A stretch of 37,281 nt of DNA. Origin: CAZDAW01 sp964503685 (GTDB taxonomy: Bacteria; Chloroflexota; Anaerolineae; Anaerolineales; Anaerolineaceae). The notes below the pieces were generated by a model that saw only the letters and a program-made list of their open reading frames with translations, searched no databases and was not told where the DNA came from. Both the position numbers and the translations under genes were made by a program. Of this stretch, positions 1 to 7,965 are shown piece after piece (the first letter of the stretch is position 1; each line of letters opens with the position of its first letter). The stretch lies in contig CAZDAW010000027.1 of NCBI GenBank assembly GCA_964503685.1, forward strand, positions 1 to 37,281. The letters run 5' to 3'.

Positions 1-1
1 C

Positions 2-31
2 TTAGAGGACGCGCCAGCCGAGATTGATTAA
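2..31 (+). CDS. possible C-terminal end of an upstream gene (partial)
   Basis: One frame entering the left edge reads an acidic tail ending EDAPAEID and stops with TAA at 29-31, twenty bases before the next start codon. The composition looks like a protein tail and the spacing fits an operon with the following gene. Another frame stops at TGA 25-27, so the assignment is uncertain. Too little is present to name a family. Confidence 0.3.
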   Translation, partial: LEDAPAEID

Positions 32-50
32 TTTTTTTATCGGAGAAGTT

Positions 51-908
51 ATGCAGGAATTATCACCAAATTTATTTATTGAAACTTCTTATGTGGGTGT
101 CACATTAGGTGTTATAAACTTGCCTCACGGCTTAATCTTAATTGATGCACCTCCCCGTCCCGAAGATGGACGTTCGTGGCGTTCTGCATTATCAAATTTA
201 AGCGGCGGCGTTGATCGGCTTTTAATAAATCTCGACGCACATCCTGACAGAACACTTGGTGTACGAACAATGGAATGCACAGTTGTAGCGCATGAAAAAA
301 CCGCCCAGGTTTTTCGAAACCGGCCCACTACTTTTAAAGCTCAGAATGGCGATACTGGCGCCGAGTGGGAACTGGTTTCAGGGTTGGGGAGTGTACGCTG
401 GTGTCCGCCTGAAATCACATTCAGCCAACAACTACTGATACATTGGGGCGACCAGCCAGTTATCCTCGAACATCACCCCGGGCCAACTACTGGGGCAATT
501 TGGGTCATTGTGCCTGAAACAAAAGTCATCTTTGTCGGCGATGCAGTAACCCTTAATTCTCCCCCCTTCCTGGCAAACGCCGATCTACCGACCTGGCTCA
601 TCACTCTTAAAACGCTGCACGCTCCAGAGTACAAAGACTATTTTTTGATCAGTAGTCGCGGTGATGTTCTCACACCTGAACAGGCAAACAGACAAACAAT
701 GCTTTTACAGCAAATACTCGACATGTTGAATGAATTGACGGAATCCAATGCCTCCCCCGATGCAACAGATAAACTCGTCGAGCCAATCCTATCCAAATTG
801 CAATACCCACCAGAACGCAAAGAGCAATTCACAAAACGATTGAAATGGGGACTTTATCAATATTACACACGCCACCTCAATCTCCCGGGATCAGAAGGAG
901 AAGAATAA
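51..908 (+). CDS. metallo-beta-lactamase-fold protein with degenerate metal site
   Basis: This protein of about 285 residues keeps the outline of the MBL hydrolase fold. It has an early hydrophobic beta-strand region, a strand ending VGDAV that matches the usual GDxx motif, and a HHPGPTTGAIW segment where active enzymes have PGHTPG. The metal-binding signature HxHxDH reads DAHPDR here, so the first and last histidines are replaced by Asp and Arg while the central His and Asp remain. The start is taken at ATG 51, which has GGAG at 42-45; a TTG at 24 in the same frame has no such site. The asparaginase gene begins one base after the stop, so the two are probably co-translated. Substrate is unknown, and it may be a non-catalytic or altered-metal member. 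Confidence 0.72.
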   Translation: MQELSPNLFIETSYVGVTLGVINLPHGLILIDAPPRPEDGRSWRSALSNLSGGVDRLLINLDAHPDRTLGVRTMECTVVAHEKTAQVFRNRPTTFKAQNGDTGAEWELVSGLGSVRWCPPEITFSQQLLIHWGDQPVILEHHPGPTTGAIWVIVPETKVIFVGDAVTLNSPPFLANADLPTWLITLKTLHAPEYKDYFLISSRGDVLTPEQANRQTMLLQQILDMLNELTESNASPDATDKLVEPILSKLQYPPERKEQFTKRLKWGLYQYYTRHLNLPGSEGEE

Positions 909-909
909 C

Positions 910-1965
910 GTGACTCAGGCAGCACAATACCAACCCATATTCGAAGTAACCCGCGGAAATATTGTCGAATCCATCCATGCTGGTTCACTGGCTGTTGTCA
1001 ACAAAAAAGGAGAGTTGATCGCCTCATATGGCAATCCAGATACCATAACATTTCTGCGTTCGTCTTCGAAACCTTTCCAGGCCTTACCGTTCATCGAAGA
1101 TGGCGGCGACCAAATTTATCATCTGACCGAAAAAGAAATTGCGATTATTTGCGCTTCACACTCTGGCACCGATGAGCATGTAGCTGTATTGAAGGAGATG
1201 CAAAAGAAAATTGGCATCCAAGAGTCAGATCTGCGTTGTGGCGCGCATTTGCCGTTACATAAACCGACTGCACAGATGTTGCAAAAACGAGGTGAAACGC
1301 CCACGGAGAATCGACATAATTGCTCTGGCAAACACACAGGCATGCTGGCCTATGCCCGTATGCTCGATTTGCCTATCGATGAATATTTAAACCCCAAACA
1401 CCCTATTCAACAAAAAATTCTCAATACATTCTCCGAGATGTGCGCCATAGACCCTGAAACAGTTGAATTGGGAATCGATGGTTGTACGGCGCCGGTGTTT
1501 GCAATACCTCTGCGAAATGCCGCCCTGGGCTATGCACGTTTGTGCGACCCAGGCGAACTACCCCAAAAGCGAGCAGACGCCTGCAGAAAAATCAGCAAAG
1601 CTATGACCACCTGGCCCAATATGGTTGCGGGGCCGGGTAGATTCGATACAGTCCTGATGACGACAACCGGTGGACGTATTGTAGCCAAAGGCGGCGCTGA
1701 AGGGTACCAGGGCATGGGTATCCTGCCCGGGGTAATGGGAATTGGTTCTCCGGCGCTTGGCATTGCCATTAAAATCGGCGATGGCGATTTAGATGGACGA
1801 GCGCTACCCACCGTTGCTCTGGAAGTGCTTCGCCAATTGGGTGCAATTTCCACATCTGAGCTGGAAGCTCTTTCTGAGTTTGGGACCCGCCCTGTTTATA
1901 ATTGGCGAAAAATTATCGTTGGCGAAGCGCGGGCAAATTTCAAATTACAAAAACCTGTATCCTGA
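910..1965 (+). CDS. asparaginase, PF06089 (asparaginase II) family
   Basis: The 351-residue product matches the Rhizobium-type asparaginase II family, a serine-hydrolase-like fold that converts asparagine to aspartate and ammonia and is unrelated to the EcAII or plant types. Visible family motifs are SSSKPFQA near residue 52 (candidate Ser/Lys active-site pair), CASHSGTDEH near 82, a CSGKHTG segment near 137 and GIDGCTAPVFA near 187, with a later GGxxAKGGAEG lysine loop. Translation starts at GTG 910, preceded by AGAAGGAG at 893-900 inside the end of the upstream gene. It sits between an MBL-fold gene and endonuclease III in one direction. The protein is probably cytoplasmic, as no signal peptide is seen. 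Family assignment is confident; substrate preference is inferred. Confidence 0.88.
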   Translation: MTQAAQYQPIFEVTRGNIVESIHAGSLAVVNKKGELIASYGNPDTITFLRSSSKPFQALPFIEDGGDQIYHLTEKEIAIICASHSGTDEHVAVLKEMQKKIGIQESDLRCGAHLPLHKPTAQMLQKRGETPTENRHNCSGKHTGMLAYARMLDLPIDEYLNPKHPIQQKILNTFSEMCAIDPETVELGIDGCTAPVFAIPLRNAALGYARLCDPGELPQKRADACRKISKAMTTWPNMVAGPGRFDTVLMTTTGGRIVAKGGAEGYQGMGILPGVMGIGSPALGIAIKIGDGDLDGRALPTVALEVLRQLGAISTSELEALSEFGTRPVYNWRKIIVGEARANFKLQKPVS

Positions 1966-1991
1966 TAAAAATCAATAATGTTGAGCATCTA

Positions 1992-2693
1992 ATGGGAGCC
2001 CCTGACACCAACGTTGAATCGACGCAATTAAATCTAAAGCAACGCGCCTTAACCATCCACCAACGTTTGTTGAATCGCTACGGTGAACCCATCTGGCGCT
2101 CACCCTTGCCGGCAATAGACGAACTTGTATCAACCATCCTTTCGCAAAACACAAATGACAAAAATCGTGATGCGGCATTTAACAATTTAAGAAAAAAACT
2201 ACCCACATGGGAAAGTGTACGTGATGCAGATCCACAGGTGGTTATTGAAGCAATACGCAGCGCAGGGCTGGCAAATCAAAAAGGTCCCCGCATACAGGCT
2301 GTATTACGTAATATTACAGCAGAGATCGGCTCTTTAGACCTTGAGTTCTTACGTCAATTACCCCGCGATCAAGCGCGAGACTGGTTATTAAAATTTAAAG
2401 GCGTTGGGCCAAAAACGGCTGCGATTGTACTGTTATTTTCTTTAGGGATACCTGCTTTTCCGGTTGATACACATATTTATCGAGTAACCGGCAGAGTCGG
2501 TTTGCGCTCGGCTGAATTGACTGTAGAGCAAACACATCCCTTCCTGGAAGCGCTTTTCCCACCAGAGATATATGCTACCGCTCATTTGAACATCATTCGT
2601 CTGGGGCGTGATATCTGTAATGCGCGAAAACCCGATTGTCTAAACTGTCCAATTCAAGATTTGTGTAATTATGGACTCGCCTGCACCAATTGA
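1992..2693 (+). CDS. nth: endonuclease III (DNA glycosylase/AP lyase)
   Basis: This 233-residue protein removes oxidised pyrimidines from DNA and nicks the abasic site. The helix-hairpin-helix reads FKGVGPKTA with the catalytic lysine at about residue 141, followed by PVDTHIYRV with the catalytic aspartate at about 159. The C-terminus has the four-cysteine iron-sulfur loop with spacing C-x6-C-x2-C-x5-C. The frame is open upstream to 1902, but that region overlaps asparaginase. ATG 1992 gives the normal family length, although only a weak ribosome site precedes it, 26 bases after the asparaginase stop. Its last 25 bases overlap the 3' end of miaB on the other strand. Confidence 0.93.
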   Translation: MGAPDTNVESTQLNLKQRALTIHQRLLNRYGEPIWRSPLPAIDELVSTILSQNTNDKNRDAAFNNLRKKLPTWESVRDADPQVVIEAIRSAGLANQKGPRIQAVLRNITAEIGSLDLEFLRQLPRDQARDWLLKFKGVGPKTAAIVLLFSLGIPAFPVDTHIYRVTGRVGLRSAELTVEQTHPFLEALFPPEIYATAHLNIIRLGRDICNARKPDCLNCPIQDLCNYGLACTN

Positions 2694-3994
2694 CCTTGAA
2701 GCGACCAGGGCCCAGTCCAAGTAATCTGAACCGGTAACAGTTTTCCGGTCAAATCCTGATCGGACTCGACAAAAACCCATCGCATCGTTTCTGTTCGACC
2801 TCGCCAGCGTCCACGCACTTTTTCTTCGAATAGCACAAATAATGTCCTACCCAATAATTGAGCATTGATTTCGGTTGCAATACCTTCTTGAAGCTCTTCC
2901 AACATTCGAAATCGTCGCCATTTTTCCTCATCTGGAACATCATCGATCATTCGTCGGGCAGCCACAGTTCCGGGGCGTGGCGAATAGCGCGCCAGGTGAG
3001 CAACATCCAATTTTAGCTCTGCCAACAAATTATAGGTGTTTTTGAATTGCTCATCCGTTTCTCCAGGAAAACCAACGATAATATCGGTGGCAATGGAAAC
3101 GCTCGGAATACGGGTACGAATTTTTTCAATTAACCGCCGGTAATCATCTGCCGTATAACCACGTTTCATATTGTTTAGCACCTGATCATCGCCTGCCTGA
3201 CAGGGCACTTCAACGTGAGGACAGACTTTAGGCAACACCGCGACTGCGTCAAGTAACTCATCGGTCATATAATTGGGATGAGATGTGAGAAAACGCAGAC
3301 GATAAATCCCATCAATATCATGTAATTTCTGCAACAACCCTGCTAAATTTTGCCCATCATCCAAATCTATTCCATAGCGATCAACAATTTGACCCAACAG
3401 GGTAATATCTCGCGCCCCATGCTCAACCAGAGTTTGAGCATCAGCAAGAATTTCACCAGCAGGGCGACTACGTTCAGCGCCGCGTCGATAAGGAATAATG
3501 CAATAAGTACAGGCGTGCGAACAGCCATAAACCACCGGGATATAATCGCAAATAAATTTCTTATCCTGGTTATTTTTCAAAACCAGACCTTCATCCATCA
3601 TCGCATTTCGCTGCGCCATTTCTGCTTTTGAAAACATCTGACCCTCATTTTGCGTTAAAAAAGCCAACAACGGTTCGGGGTCAGAAGGAGGAGAAAAAAC
3701 ATCGACATATGGGAAACGTTTTTTCAACAAATCATTCCCCTTATAACCCACCATGCAACCCATCACATTGATAACCAGATCTGGATTACTTTTTTTTAAG
3801 GGACGAAGCGAAGAGAGACGCCCATAAGCTCTATCTTCTGCACTTTGACGCACAACGCATGTGTTTAATACAATTACATCCGCTTCTTCAGGTCGGGCAG
3901 TATATTGATAACCAAGCTGCTCGAGCGCAGAAGCAGTACGATGAGAATCTGCCACGTTCATCTGGCAGCCTTCTGTCCAAATATGATATTTCAT
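2669..3994 (-). CDS. miaB: tRNA-2-methylthio-N6-dimethylallyladenosine synthase MiaB
   Basis: This radical-SAM methylthiotransferase of about 441 residues adds the 2-methylthio group to i6A37 in tRNAs. The N-terminal domain begins with EGCQMNVADS, close to the MiaB signature, and has cysteines that would hold an auxiliary iron-sulfur cluster. The radical-SAM motif is GCSHACTYC (C-x3-C-x2-C), and the C-terminus is a TRAM RNA-binding domain. RimO and MtaB are the alternatives, but the GCQMN signature favours MiaB. A GTG at 4000 is possible. ATG 3994 is preferred because an extended -10 element ends seven bases before it and no Shine-Dalgarno sequence is present, suggesting a leaderless mRNA. 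The gene overlaps nth by 25 bases at its 3' end. Confidence 0.93.
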   Translation of the reverse strand: MKYHIWTEGCQMNVADSHRTASALEQLGYQYTARPEEADVIVLNTCVVRQSAEDRAYGRLSSLRPLKKSNPDLVINVMGCMVGYKGNDLLKKRFPYVDVFSPPSDPEPLLAFLTQNEGQMFSKAEMAQRNAMMDEGLVLKNNQDKKFICDYIPVVYGCSHACTYCIIPYRRGAERSRPAGEILADAQTLVEHGARDITLLGQIVDRYGIDLDDGQNLAGLLQKLHDIDGIYRLRFLTSHPNYMTDELLDAVAVLPKVCPHVEVPCQAGDDQVLNNMKRGYTADDYRRLIEKIRTRIPSVSIATDIIVGFPGETDEQFKNTYNLLAELKLDVAHLARYSPRPGTVAARRMIDDVPDEEKWRRFRMLEELQEGIATEINAQLLGRTLFVLFEEKVRGRWRGRTETMRWVFVESDQDLTGKLLPVQITWTGPWSLQGQLVQASP

Positions 3995-4001
3995 GCCCAC
4001 G

Positions 4002-4010
4002 ATTATACCA
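4002..4010 (-). promoter_or_regulatory. extended -10 promoter of miaB, probably leaderless
   Basis: Read on the minus strand, TGG-TATAAT (TGn extension plus perfect -10) is followed by seven bases and then ATG at 3994, which places the expected transcription start on the start codon. No recognisable -35 is seen, as is usual for extended -10 promoters. Confidence 0.6.
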
Positions 4011-4035
4011 TTTCATCCGAGTCATTCTTTTTCTC

Positions 4036-4044
4036 TGGTACAAT
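4036..4044 (+). promoter_or_regulatory. extended -10 promoter of the C39 peptidase gene, probably leaderless
   Basis: TGG-TACAAT is followed by exactly seven bases and then ATG 4052. No Shine-Dalgarno sequence lies between. This mirrors the miaB promoter on the opposite strand 29 bases away. Confidence 0.55.
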
Positions 4045-4051
4045 ATTCCTC

Positions 4052-5338
4052 ATGCAAAACTCAAACTATATGAATTACAAAAAAAAGCGCACAAAAAAAA
4101 TACTGATCACAATGGGTATTCTTTTGGCATTGATTTTGACACTCGTCATCACAATTGCCGTCAGCCCAACAATCCAATCCATTCTTTCCTGGCGGATTGA
4201 AGTTGCCCGCACATACATCAATTCAATAATCAACCCGGTCGGTAATTTACCCACTCCAATAACATTAAGCGCTGCCGGGCAAACCAATCCATCACCTTCA
4301 GCCAGCCCTTCACCATCGCCGGCAGCAACGATCACTCCTTCACCCACCCCAACTCCTGCTCCAACACCCACACCGCTTCCGGCTTATGTAAAGCTTGAAT
4401 CGCCAAAGTGGGAAAAAGAAGATCAAAATAATTGCGGCCCAACCAGTATGGCTTTGTACTTGCGCTTCTACGGCTGGGAAGGTAATCAAACAACAGTATC
4501 CAGTGTTATCAAACCTCTCCGCGAAGATAAAAATGTAAACGTTGAAGAATTAATCTACTACGTCGCCAACTATGCTGGTTGGCTCAATGCAACTTTTCGT
4601 GTCGGCGGCAACCTCGATTTGCTCAAGACCCTCCTTTCCAATGGCATCCCTGTAATGGTGGAACGCGCCTATAAAATCGATAAGCAGTATTGGCCTGATG
4701 ATGACCAGTGGGCAGGACATTATCTACTGATAACGGGTTATGACGATAGCAAACAAATTTTCATCACGCAGGACACCTTCACTGAAGCTGATTGGCCTGT
4801 ACCCTATAATGATCTGGATGATTCCTGGAAAGCATTTAACAGAGTTTATATTTTGGTTTACCGGCCTGAACAGGAAGTTAACATCCGATCCATTCTGGGT
4901 GTGAATTGGGATATAGACAGCAATCGACAGAATGCATTGGCTGCTGCTCAAGAAGAATCACAGGCTAATCCAAAAGATGCCTTTGCCTGGTTTAACATCG
5001 GCAGTAATTATGTTTATTTTGGGAAATATGAAGAAGCCAATCTGGCCTATGATAAAGCGCGCGAAATTGGCCTGCCGCAACGTATGTTACGCTACCAGTT
5101 TGGCCCCTTCATCGCTGATTTTCATACAGGAAGAACAGACGACCTGTTATCTTTGACCGATTATGCCCTCAAAAAAAGCAATGGGCGCTCTGAAGAAGCG
5201 CATGTCTGGCGTGGTTGGGCTTTCTATCAAAAAGGCGACCTTGAAAACTCGGCGGAACAATACCGTGCAGCGCTGGAAGATCATCCAGACTATCAGGATG
5301 CTTTATATGGATTGGACTTTTTGGGCGTAAATCCGTAA
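4052..5338 (+). CDS. membrane-anchored C39-like peptidase with TPR repeats
   Basis: The 428-residue protein has a basic N-terminus, one membrane segment at about residues 17-37, a Ser/Thr/Pro-rich stalk at about 75-110, then a papain-like C39_2 domain. The likely catalytic residues are visible: Cys128 in NNCGPTS, His223 in GHYLLITGYDD and an Asp in ITQDTF. The last 140 residues form TPR helices, with typical pairs around AWFNIGSNYVYFGKYEEA and HVWRGWAFYQKGDLENSA. The arrangement predicts an extracytoplasmic cysteine peptidase with a protein-binding module. The upstream frame is open to 3905, but that part overlaps miaB and the promoter, so ATG 4052 is chosen. The stop directly abuts the end of the next, convergent gene. 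Substrate is unknown. Confidence 0.82.
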   Translation: MQNSNYMNYKKKRTKKILITMGILLALILTLVITIAVSPTIQSILSWRIEVARTYINSIINPVGNLPTPITLSAAGQTNPSPSASPSPSPAATITPSPTPTPAPTPTPLPAYVKLESPKWEKEDQNNCGPTSMALYLRFYGWEGNQTTVSSVIKPLREDKNVNVEELIYYVANYAGWLNATFRVGGNLDLLKTLLSNGIPVMVERAYKIDKQYWPDDDQWAGHYLLITGYDDSKQIFITQDTFTEADWPVPYNDLDDSWKAFNRVYILVYRPEQEVNIRSILGVNWDIDSNRQNALAAAQEESQANPKDAFAWFNIGSNYVYFGKYEEANLAYDKAREIGLPQRMLRYQFGPFIADFHTGRTDDLLSLTDYALKKSNGRSEEAHVWRGWAFYQKGDLENSAEQYRAALEDHPDYQDALYGLDFLGVNP

Positions 5339-6136
5339 CTATTGACCAATCGATTTTCTGACAGCATCGCACCGTTCACATATCTTACGATTACAAAGCA
5401 AAGCCTGTGCATTGATTGCCAGAATATCCTTTACGATTGCGACCAATTCCGATATGGCAACCGCCTGTATTAAAGCATTCCCGGCCTGAACTTTACGCGT
5501 TACGCTTTCCAGATAAGGCGCGATTGCCTGAAAACCATCCGAACACCCCGGAAAACCGGGGCATTCGCGTATTCCCTGTGGAGTTAACGCCCAGCGAATA
5601 AATTGCTTTCGGCCGGCTACCTTTTCGGCATAGTGTATGCTGGTATTAACCGTATGATCTACTCCAAGCAATAAAACCCAACCTGATTCTTCGGCCAAAA
5701 TCCGGATAGGTGCAAATGGATCTGTAAGCGTTTGGGCTTTTATTGCTTCAATCACCCCAATTCCAGAAAACGACAGGATTGGGTGTATTGACCGACGCGC
5801 AGAGGGATGAATTCGCAGCGTTTCTGCAACCACTCCCATGAGTGGATCAGCCGGCATCCCTGGATAATAGAACTCTGCCATTTTGTTGGTATCTTGATTA
5901 ATACCATATTGAATGCCATTATCCTCTGGACCAACAAGCGGAATAATCATTGTGCTATATGTAAAAGTCGGCATGAGAATTGAATTGAACTGGGTTAACA
6001 ACGCGCCCAAAAGAGTCTCTGCTCCGCCTTTCACTTCACCGAACGATGACAATGAAGCATGCACAATTACAGGGCAAAATCGATCCAGGTTTAATTGCCT
6101 CAGAGAAGAAACCAGATCGTGATAAGTAACAGACAT
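5339..6136 (-). CDS. AAC(3)-family N-acetyltransferase
   Basis: The 265-residue product fits the antibiotic N-acetyltransferase family (PF02522), which transfers acetyl from acetyl-CoA to amino groups. Family landmarks are VHASLSSFG followed by the glycine-rich GGAETLLGALL, the MPTFTYS strand, HPILSFSG, and LLGVDHTVNTSIHYAE, where the histidine is the expected catalytic residue. Many chromosomal members do not confer aminoglycoside resistance, so resistance should not be assumed. The C-terminus carries an unusual CNRKICERC cluster resembling a small metal site. It is the last gene of a three-gene minus-strand group, starting 15 bases after the M23 peptidase gene, with no clear Shine-Dalgarno sequence. 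Confidence 0.82.
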   Translation of the reverse strand: MSVTYHDLVSSLRQLNLDRFCPVIVHASLSSFGEVKGGAETLLGALLTQFNSILMPTFTYSTMIIPLVGPEDNGIQYGINQDTNKMAEFYYPGMPADPLMGVVAETLRIHPSARRSIHPILSFSGIGVIEAIKAQTLTDPFAPIRILAEESGWVLLLGVDHTVNTSIHYAEKVAGRKQFIRWALTPQGIRECPGFPGCSDGFQAIAPYLESVTRKVQAGNALIQAVAISELVAIVKDILAINAQALLCNRKICERCDAVRKSIGQ

Positions 6137-6151
6137 ACCCCGGTATTCCCA

Positions 6152-6847
6152 TTAATTTGAGCAAACTGGAATATCAGCCGGATTATCGTGTGCGTTCAAA
6201 CGTATTCCCAGATACGGCGAGGGATCAAGTGTATTGCGAATATCCAGTTCATTCAGATACTTCCCCTTTCCATTGTCCCGGACAATTGAGAAGTGCAAAT
6301 GCACCCCGACCGGATTGTTGGGGTCGCCAGAATAATTACCCTGATAACCTAAAAGTGTACCGGCTTTCACAAATACTTCAGATGTTCCTGCCGGATAATC
6401 TGCAGTAATGTAGCTGTTACCATTTTCATCTGCCATGTGCGTATAATATAACCATATTTGCCGATCAGGAACAAGGGGGTCATTCGGAACCCGAATAATG
6501 ACAGAAGATTTCCAATCGGGCAAGCGTGTCAGATATCCATCATACGCTGCCAATACTTGTGTCTGTCCCAGATCATCCGCGCCAAAGATATCAATTCCCT
6601 GATGACGATGCCCTATTCGAAACGAATCATCCCACAAAAAACCGATGAACCCGCTGGAGGGAATCAAAAAAGGCGCATTCGGACATCGCTCACCAGCCTT
6701 AACAGCCCACTCCGGGTGTGCATCCGGATTACGTATCCAGGCAACAACCCGTCCGGTATAATTGGAGGGTGACGAAAAACCCTGGTAGATAAAATACCCT
6801 GCGACAAGAATAAAAATGATCAATAAAGCAGTAATGAAACGTGTCAC
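6152..6847 (-). CDS. membrane-anchored M23 (LytM-type) metallopeptidase
   Basis: A short N-terminal membrane segment (residues 4-23) anchors a 231-residue protein whose C-terminal half is an M23 zinc peptidase fold. The zinc ligands are visible as HQGID within GHRHQGIDIFG and as the histidine pair in VHLHFS. M23 enzymes cleave peptide cross-links in cell walls or other glycine-rich peptides outside the membrane. Translation appears to start at GTG 6847, as there is no nearby ATG. The gene lies 29 bases after the YbaK-like gene and 15 bases before the AAC(3)-like gene, all on the minus strand. Family and location are confident; the physiological substrate is not known. Confidence 0.86.
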   Translation of the reverse strand: MTRFITALLIIFILVAGYFIYQGFSSPSNYTGRVVAWIRNPDAHPEWAVKAGERCPNAPFLIPSSGFIGFLWDDSFRIGHRHQGIDIFGADDLGQTQVLAAYDGYLTRLPDWKSSVIIRVPNDPLVPDRQIWLYYTHMADENGNSYITADYPAGTSEVFVKAGTLLGYQGNYSGDPNNPVGVHLHFSIVRDNGKGKYLNELDIRNTLDPSPYLGIRLNAHDNPADIPVCSN

Positions 6848-6876
6848 GCTGATTTTTTACCCGTTGTAAAAGTCTT

Positions 6877-7377
6877 TTACTTTCCTGTGAATTGTAAATC
6901 CAATACCTGCGCATGCGTGGCTTCAAGAATATCTGCACTCTTTATAAGTATAAGAACATTCTCGGCGCCGCCTCCCGCGAAAACCCATTCCTGTTTGACG
7001 ACTCGTTGATCGACCAGTGTAGTTATGGGCAAACGATGTCCAAATGGCGGCACAGTACCAGCCTGATATCCGGTTATATTCAAAACAACCGGGGCGGAAG
7101 CTATTTTAACCTGTTTTCGCCCAATTTGATAATAATCGGATATAGCCTTGTAATTGATGCGTGCCGTGCCACAGGCAATGCCAATAACAGGCTTGTCTGA
7201 AACCAAGAACAGGATGGATTTGACAATGTTTTCCGGACTGGTATTTAAAGCAAGAGCTGCGGCCTCAACTGACAGGGTTGGTACATCACAATAAATGATT
7301 CTTCCCTGTATCCCGTTACAAGTCATATAGGATTGAATATCTTTTGGGCCAAAAATTGGCCCGTCCAGGGTATCCAT
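6877..7377 (-). CDS. YbaK/ProX-like aminoacyl-tRNA deacylase
   Basis: This 166-residue protein belongs to the YbaK/EbsC/ProX editing-domain family, which hydrolyses mischarged tRNAs such as Cys-tRNAPro or Ala-tRNAPro in trans. Visible family features are the NIVKSILFLV strand with the conserved lysine, the IGIACGTARINYK segment, the GTVPPFGH loop and the terminal GGGAENVLI motif. GTG 7380 and ATG 7377 are adjacent possible starts. A perfect TATAAT ends six bases before the GTG, so the message is probably leaderless or nearly so. It is the first gene of the minus-strand group with M23 and AAC(3)-like genes and is divergent from hsp20. Which mischarged tRNA it edits cannot be read from sequence alone. 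Confidence 0.86.
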   Translation of the reverse strand: MDTLDGPIFGPKDIQSYMTCNGIQGRIIYCDVPTLSVEAAALALNTSPENIVKSILFLVSDKPVIGIACGTARINYKAISDYYQIGRKQVKIASAPVVLNITGYQAGTVPPFGHRLPITTLVDQRVVKQEWVFAGGGAENVLILIKSADILEATHAQVLDLQFTGK

Positions 7378-7386
7378 CACCTATGC

Positions 7387-7392
7387 ATTATA
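7387..7392 (-). promoter_or_regulatory. -10 element of the ybaK-like operon
   Basis: A perfect TATAAT on the minus strand is followed by six bases before GTG 7380 and nine before ATG 7377. There is no TG extension and no clear -35. The position suggests a leaderless transcript. Confidence 0.45.
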
Positions 7393-7400
7393 CCCTCACT

Positions 7401-7443
7401 TTTCTGATAAAAATTCTATATTCCACTTGCATATTTCTGATAA
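7401..7443 (+). repeat. direct repeat pair TTTCTGATAA in the ybaK/hsp20 gap
   Basis: The 10-mer TTTCTGATAA occurs at 7401-7410 and again at 7434-7443, 33 bases apart (about three helical turns), in the divergent intergenic region. It could be a two-site operator, but this AT-rich sequence may also repeat by chance. Confidence 0.35.
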
Positions 7444-7530
7444 TCAAACGTTATGATGGAAAAAGATTAGACGGAAAATATTTCAAGATAATTCAAACCA
7501 TTAATGATTTAATAGTCAGGAGGTATCAAA

Positions 7531-7956
7531 ATGATGACTTTTTATGTATCACCCCGTCGTAGAAACTTTCAAAGAATGATGGATCATTGGGAAGAACAAC
7601 GCAAATCCCCTGAAGCGTGCATATCTGCAAGCGATGTTTACATTCCAATTAATGTTACTGAAGAAAAAGATTGGTATGAAGTCACTGCTCTTGTGCCAGG
7701 CATCAAACCAGAAGATATTGATGTTCAAATCAACGATAAAAACGTCTGTATCCAGGGCGATTTCAAAACGCATGCTGAAAACGCAAACTATTTACTCGAT
7801 GAATTACCCAATGGCCATTTTAACCGCACAATGACTATGCCCCTTGCATTGGATGCAGAAAAGGCGGAAGCCAATGTTGAAAATGGTGTATTGAAGCTCA
7901 GAATACCAAAAGCTGAAGAAGCCAAACCAAAGACAATCAAGATTGTCAGCAAGTAG
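7531..7956 (+). CDS. small heat-shock protein, Hsp20/alpha-crystallin family
   Basis: The 141-residue protein is an ATP-independent holdase that binds unfolding proteins. The alpha-crystallin domain spans about residues 40-130, with the typical EVTALVPGIKPEDIDVQI opening and the ANVENGVLKLRIPKA end. A short C-terminal tail has an IKI motif of the kind used for oligomer contacts. A strong AGGAGG at 7518-7523 supports ATG 7531; a second ATG at 7534 is also possible. No CIRCE element is found upstream, so it is not visibly under HrcA. An upstream TATGAT at 7452-7457 with a poor -35 may be its promoter, leaving a leader of roughly 67 bases. A long inverted repeat follows the stop. Confidence 0.92.
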   Translation: MMTFYVSPRRRNFQRMMDHWEEQRKSPEACISASDVYIPINVTEEKDWYEVTALVPGIKPEDIDVQINDKNVCIQGDFKTHAENANYLLDELPNGHFNRTMTMPLALDAEKAEANVENGVLKLRIPKAEEAKPKTIKIVSK

Positions 7957-7965
7957 ATTATGTCT

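Noticed and set aside
7464..7530. RNA thermometer in the hsp20 leader
   Set aside because: No upstream segment pairs well with the AGGAGG site; only a small AT-rich hairpin lies just ahead of it.
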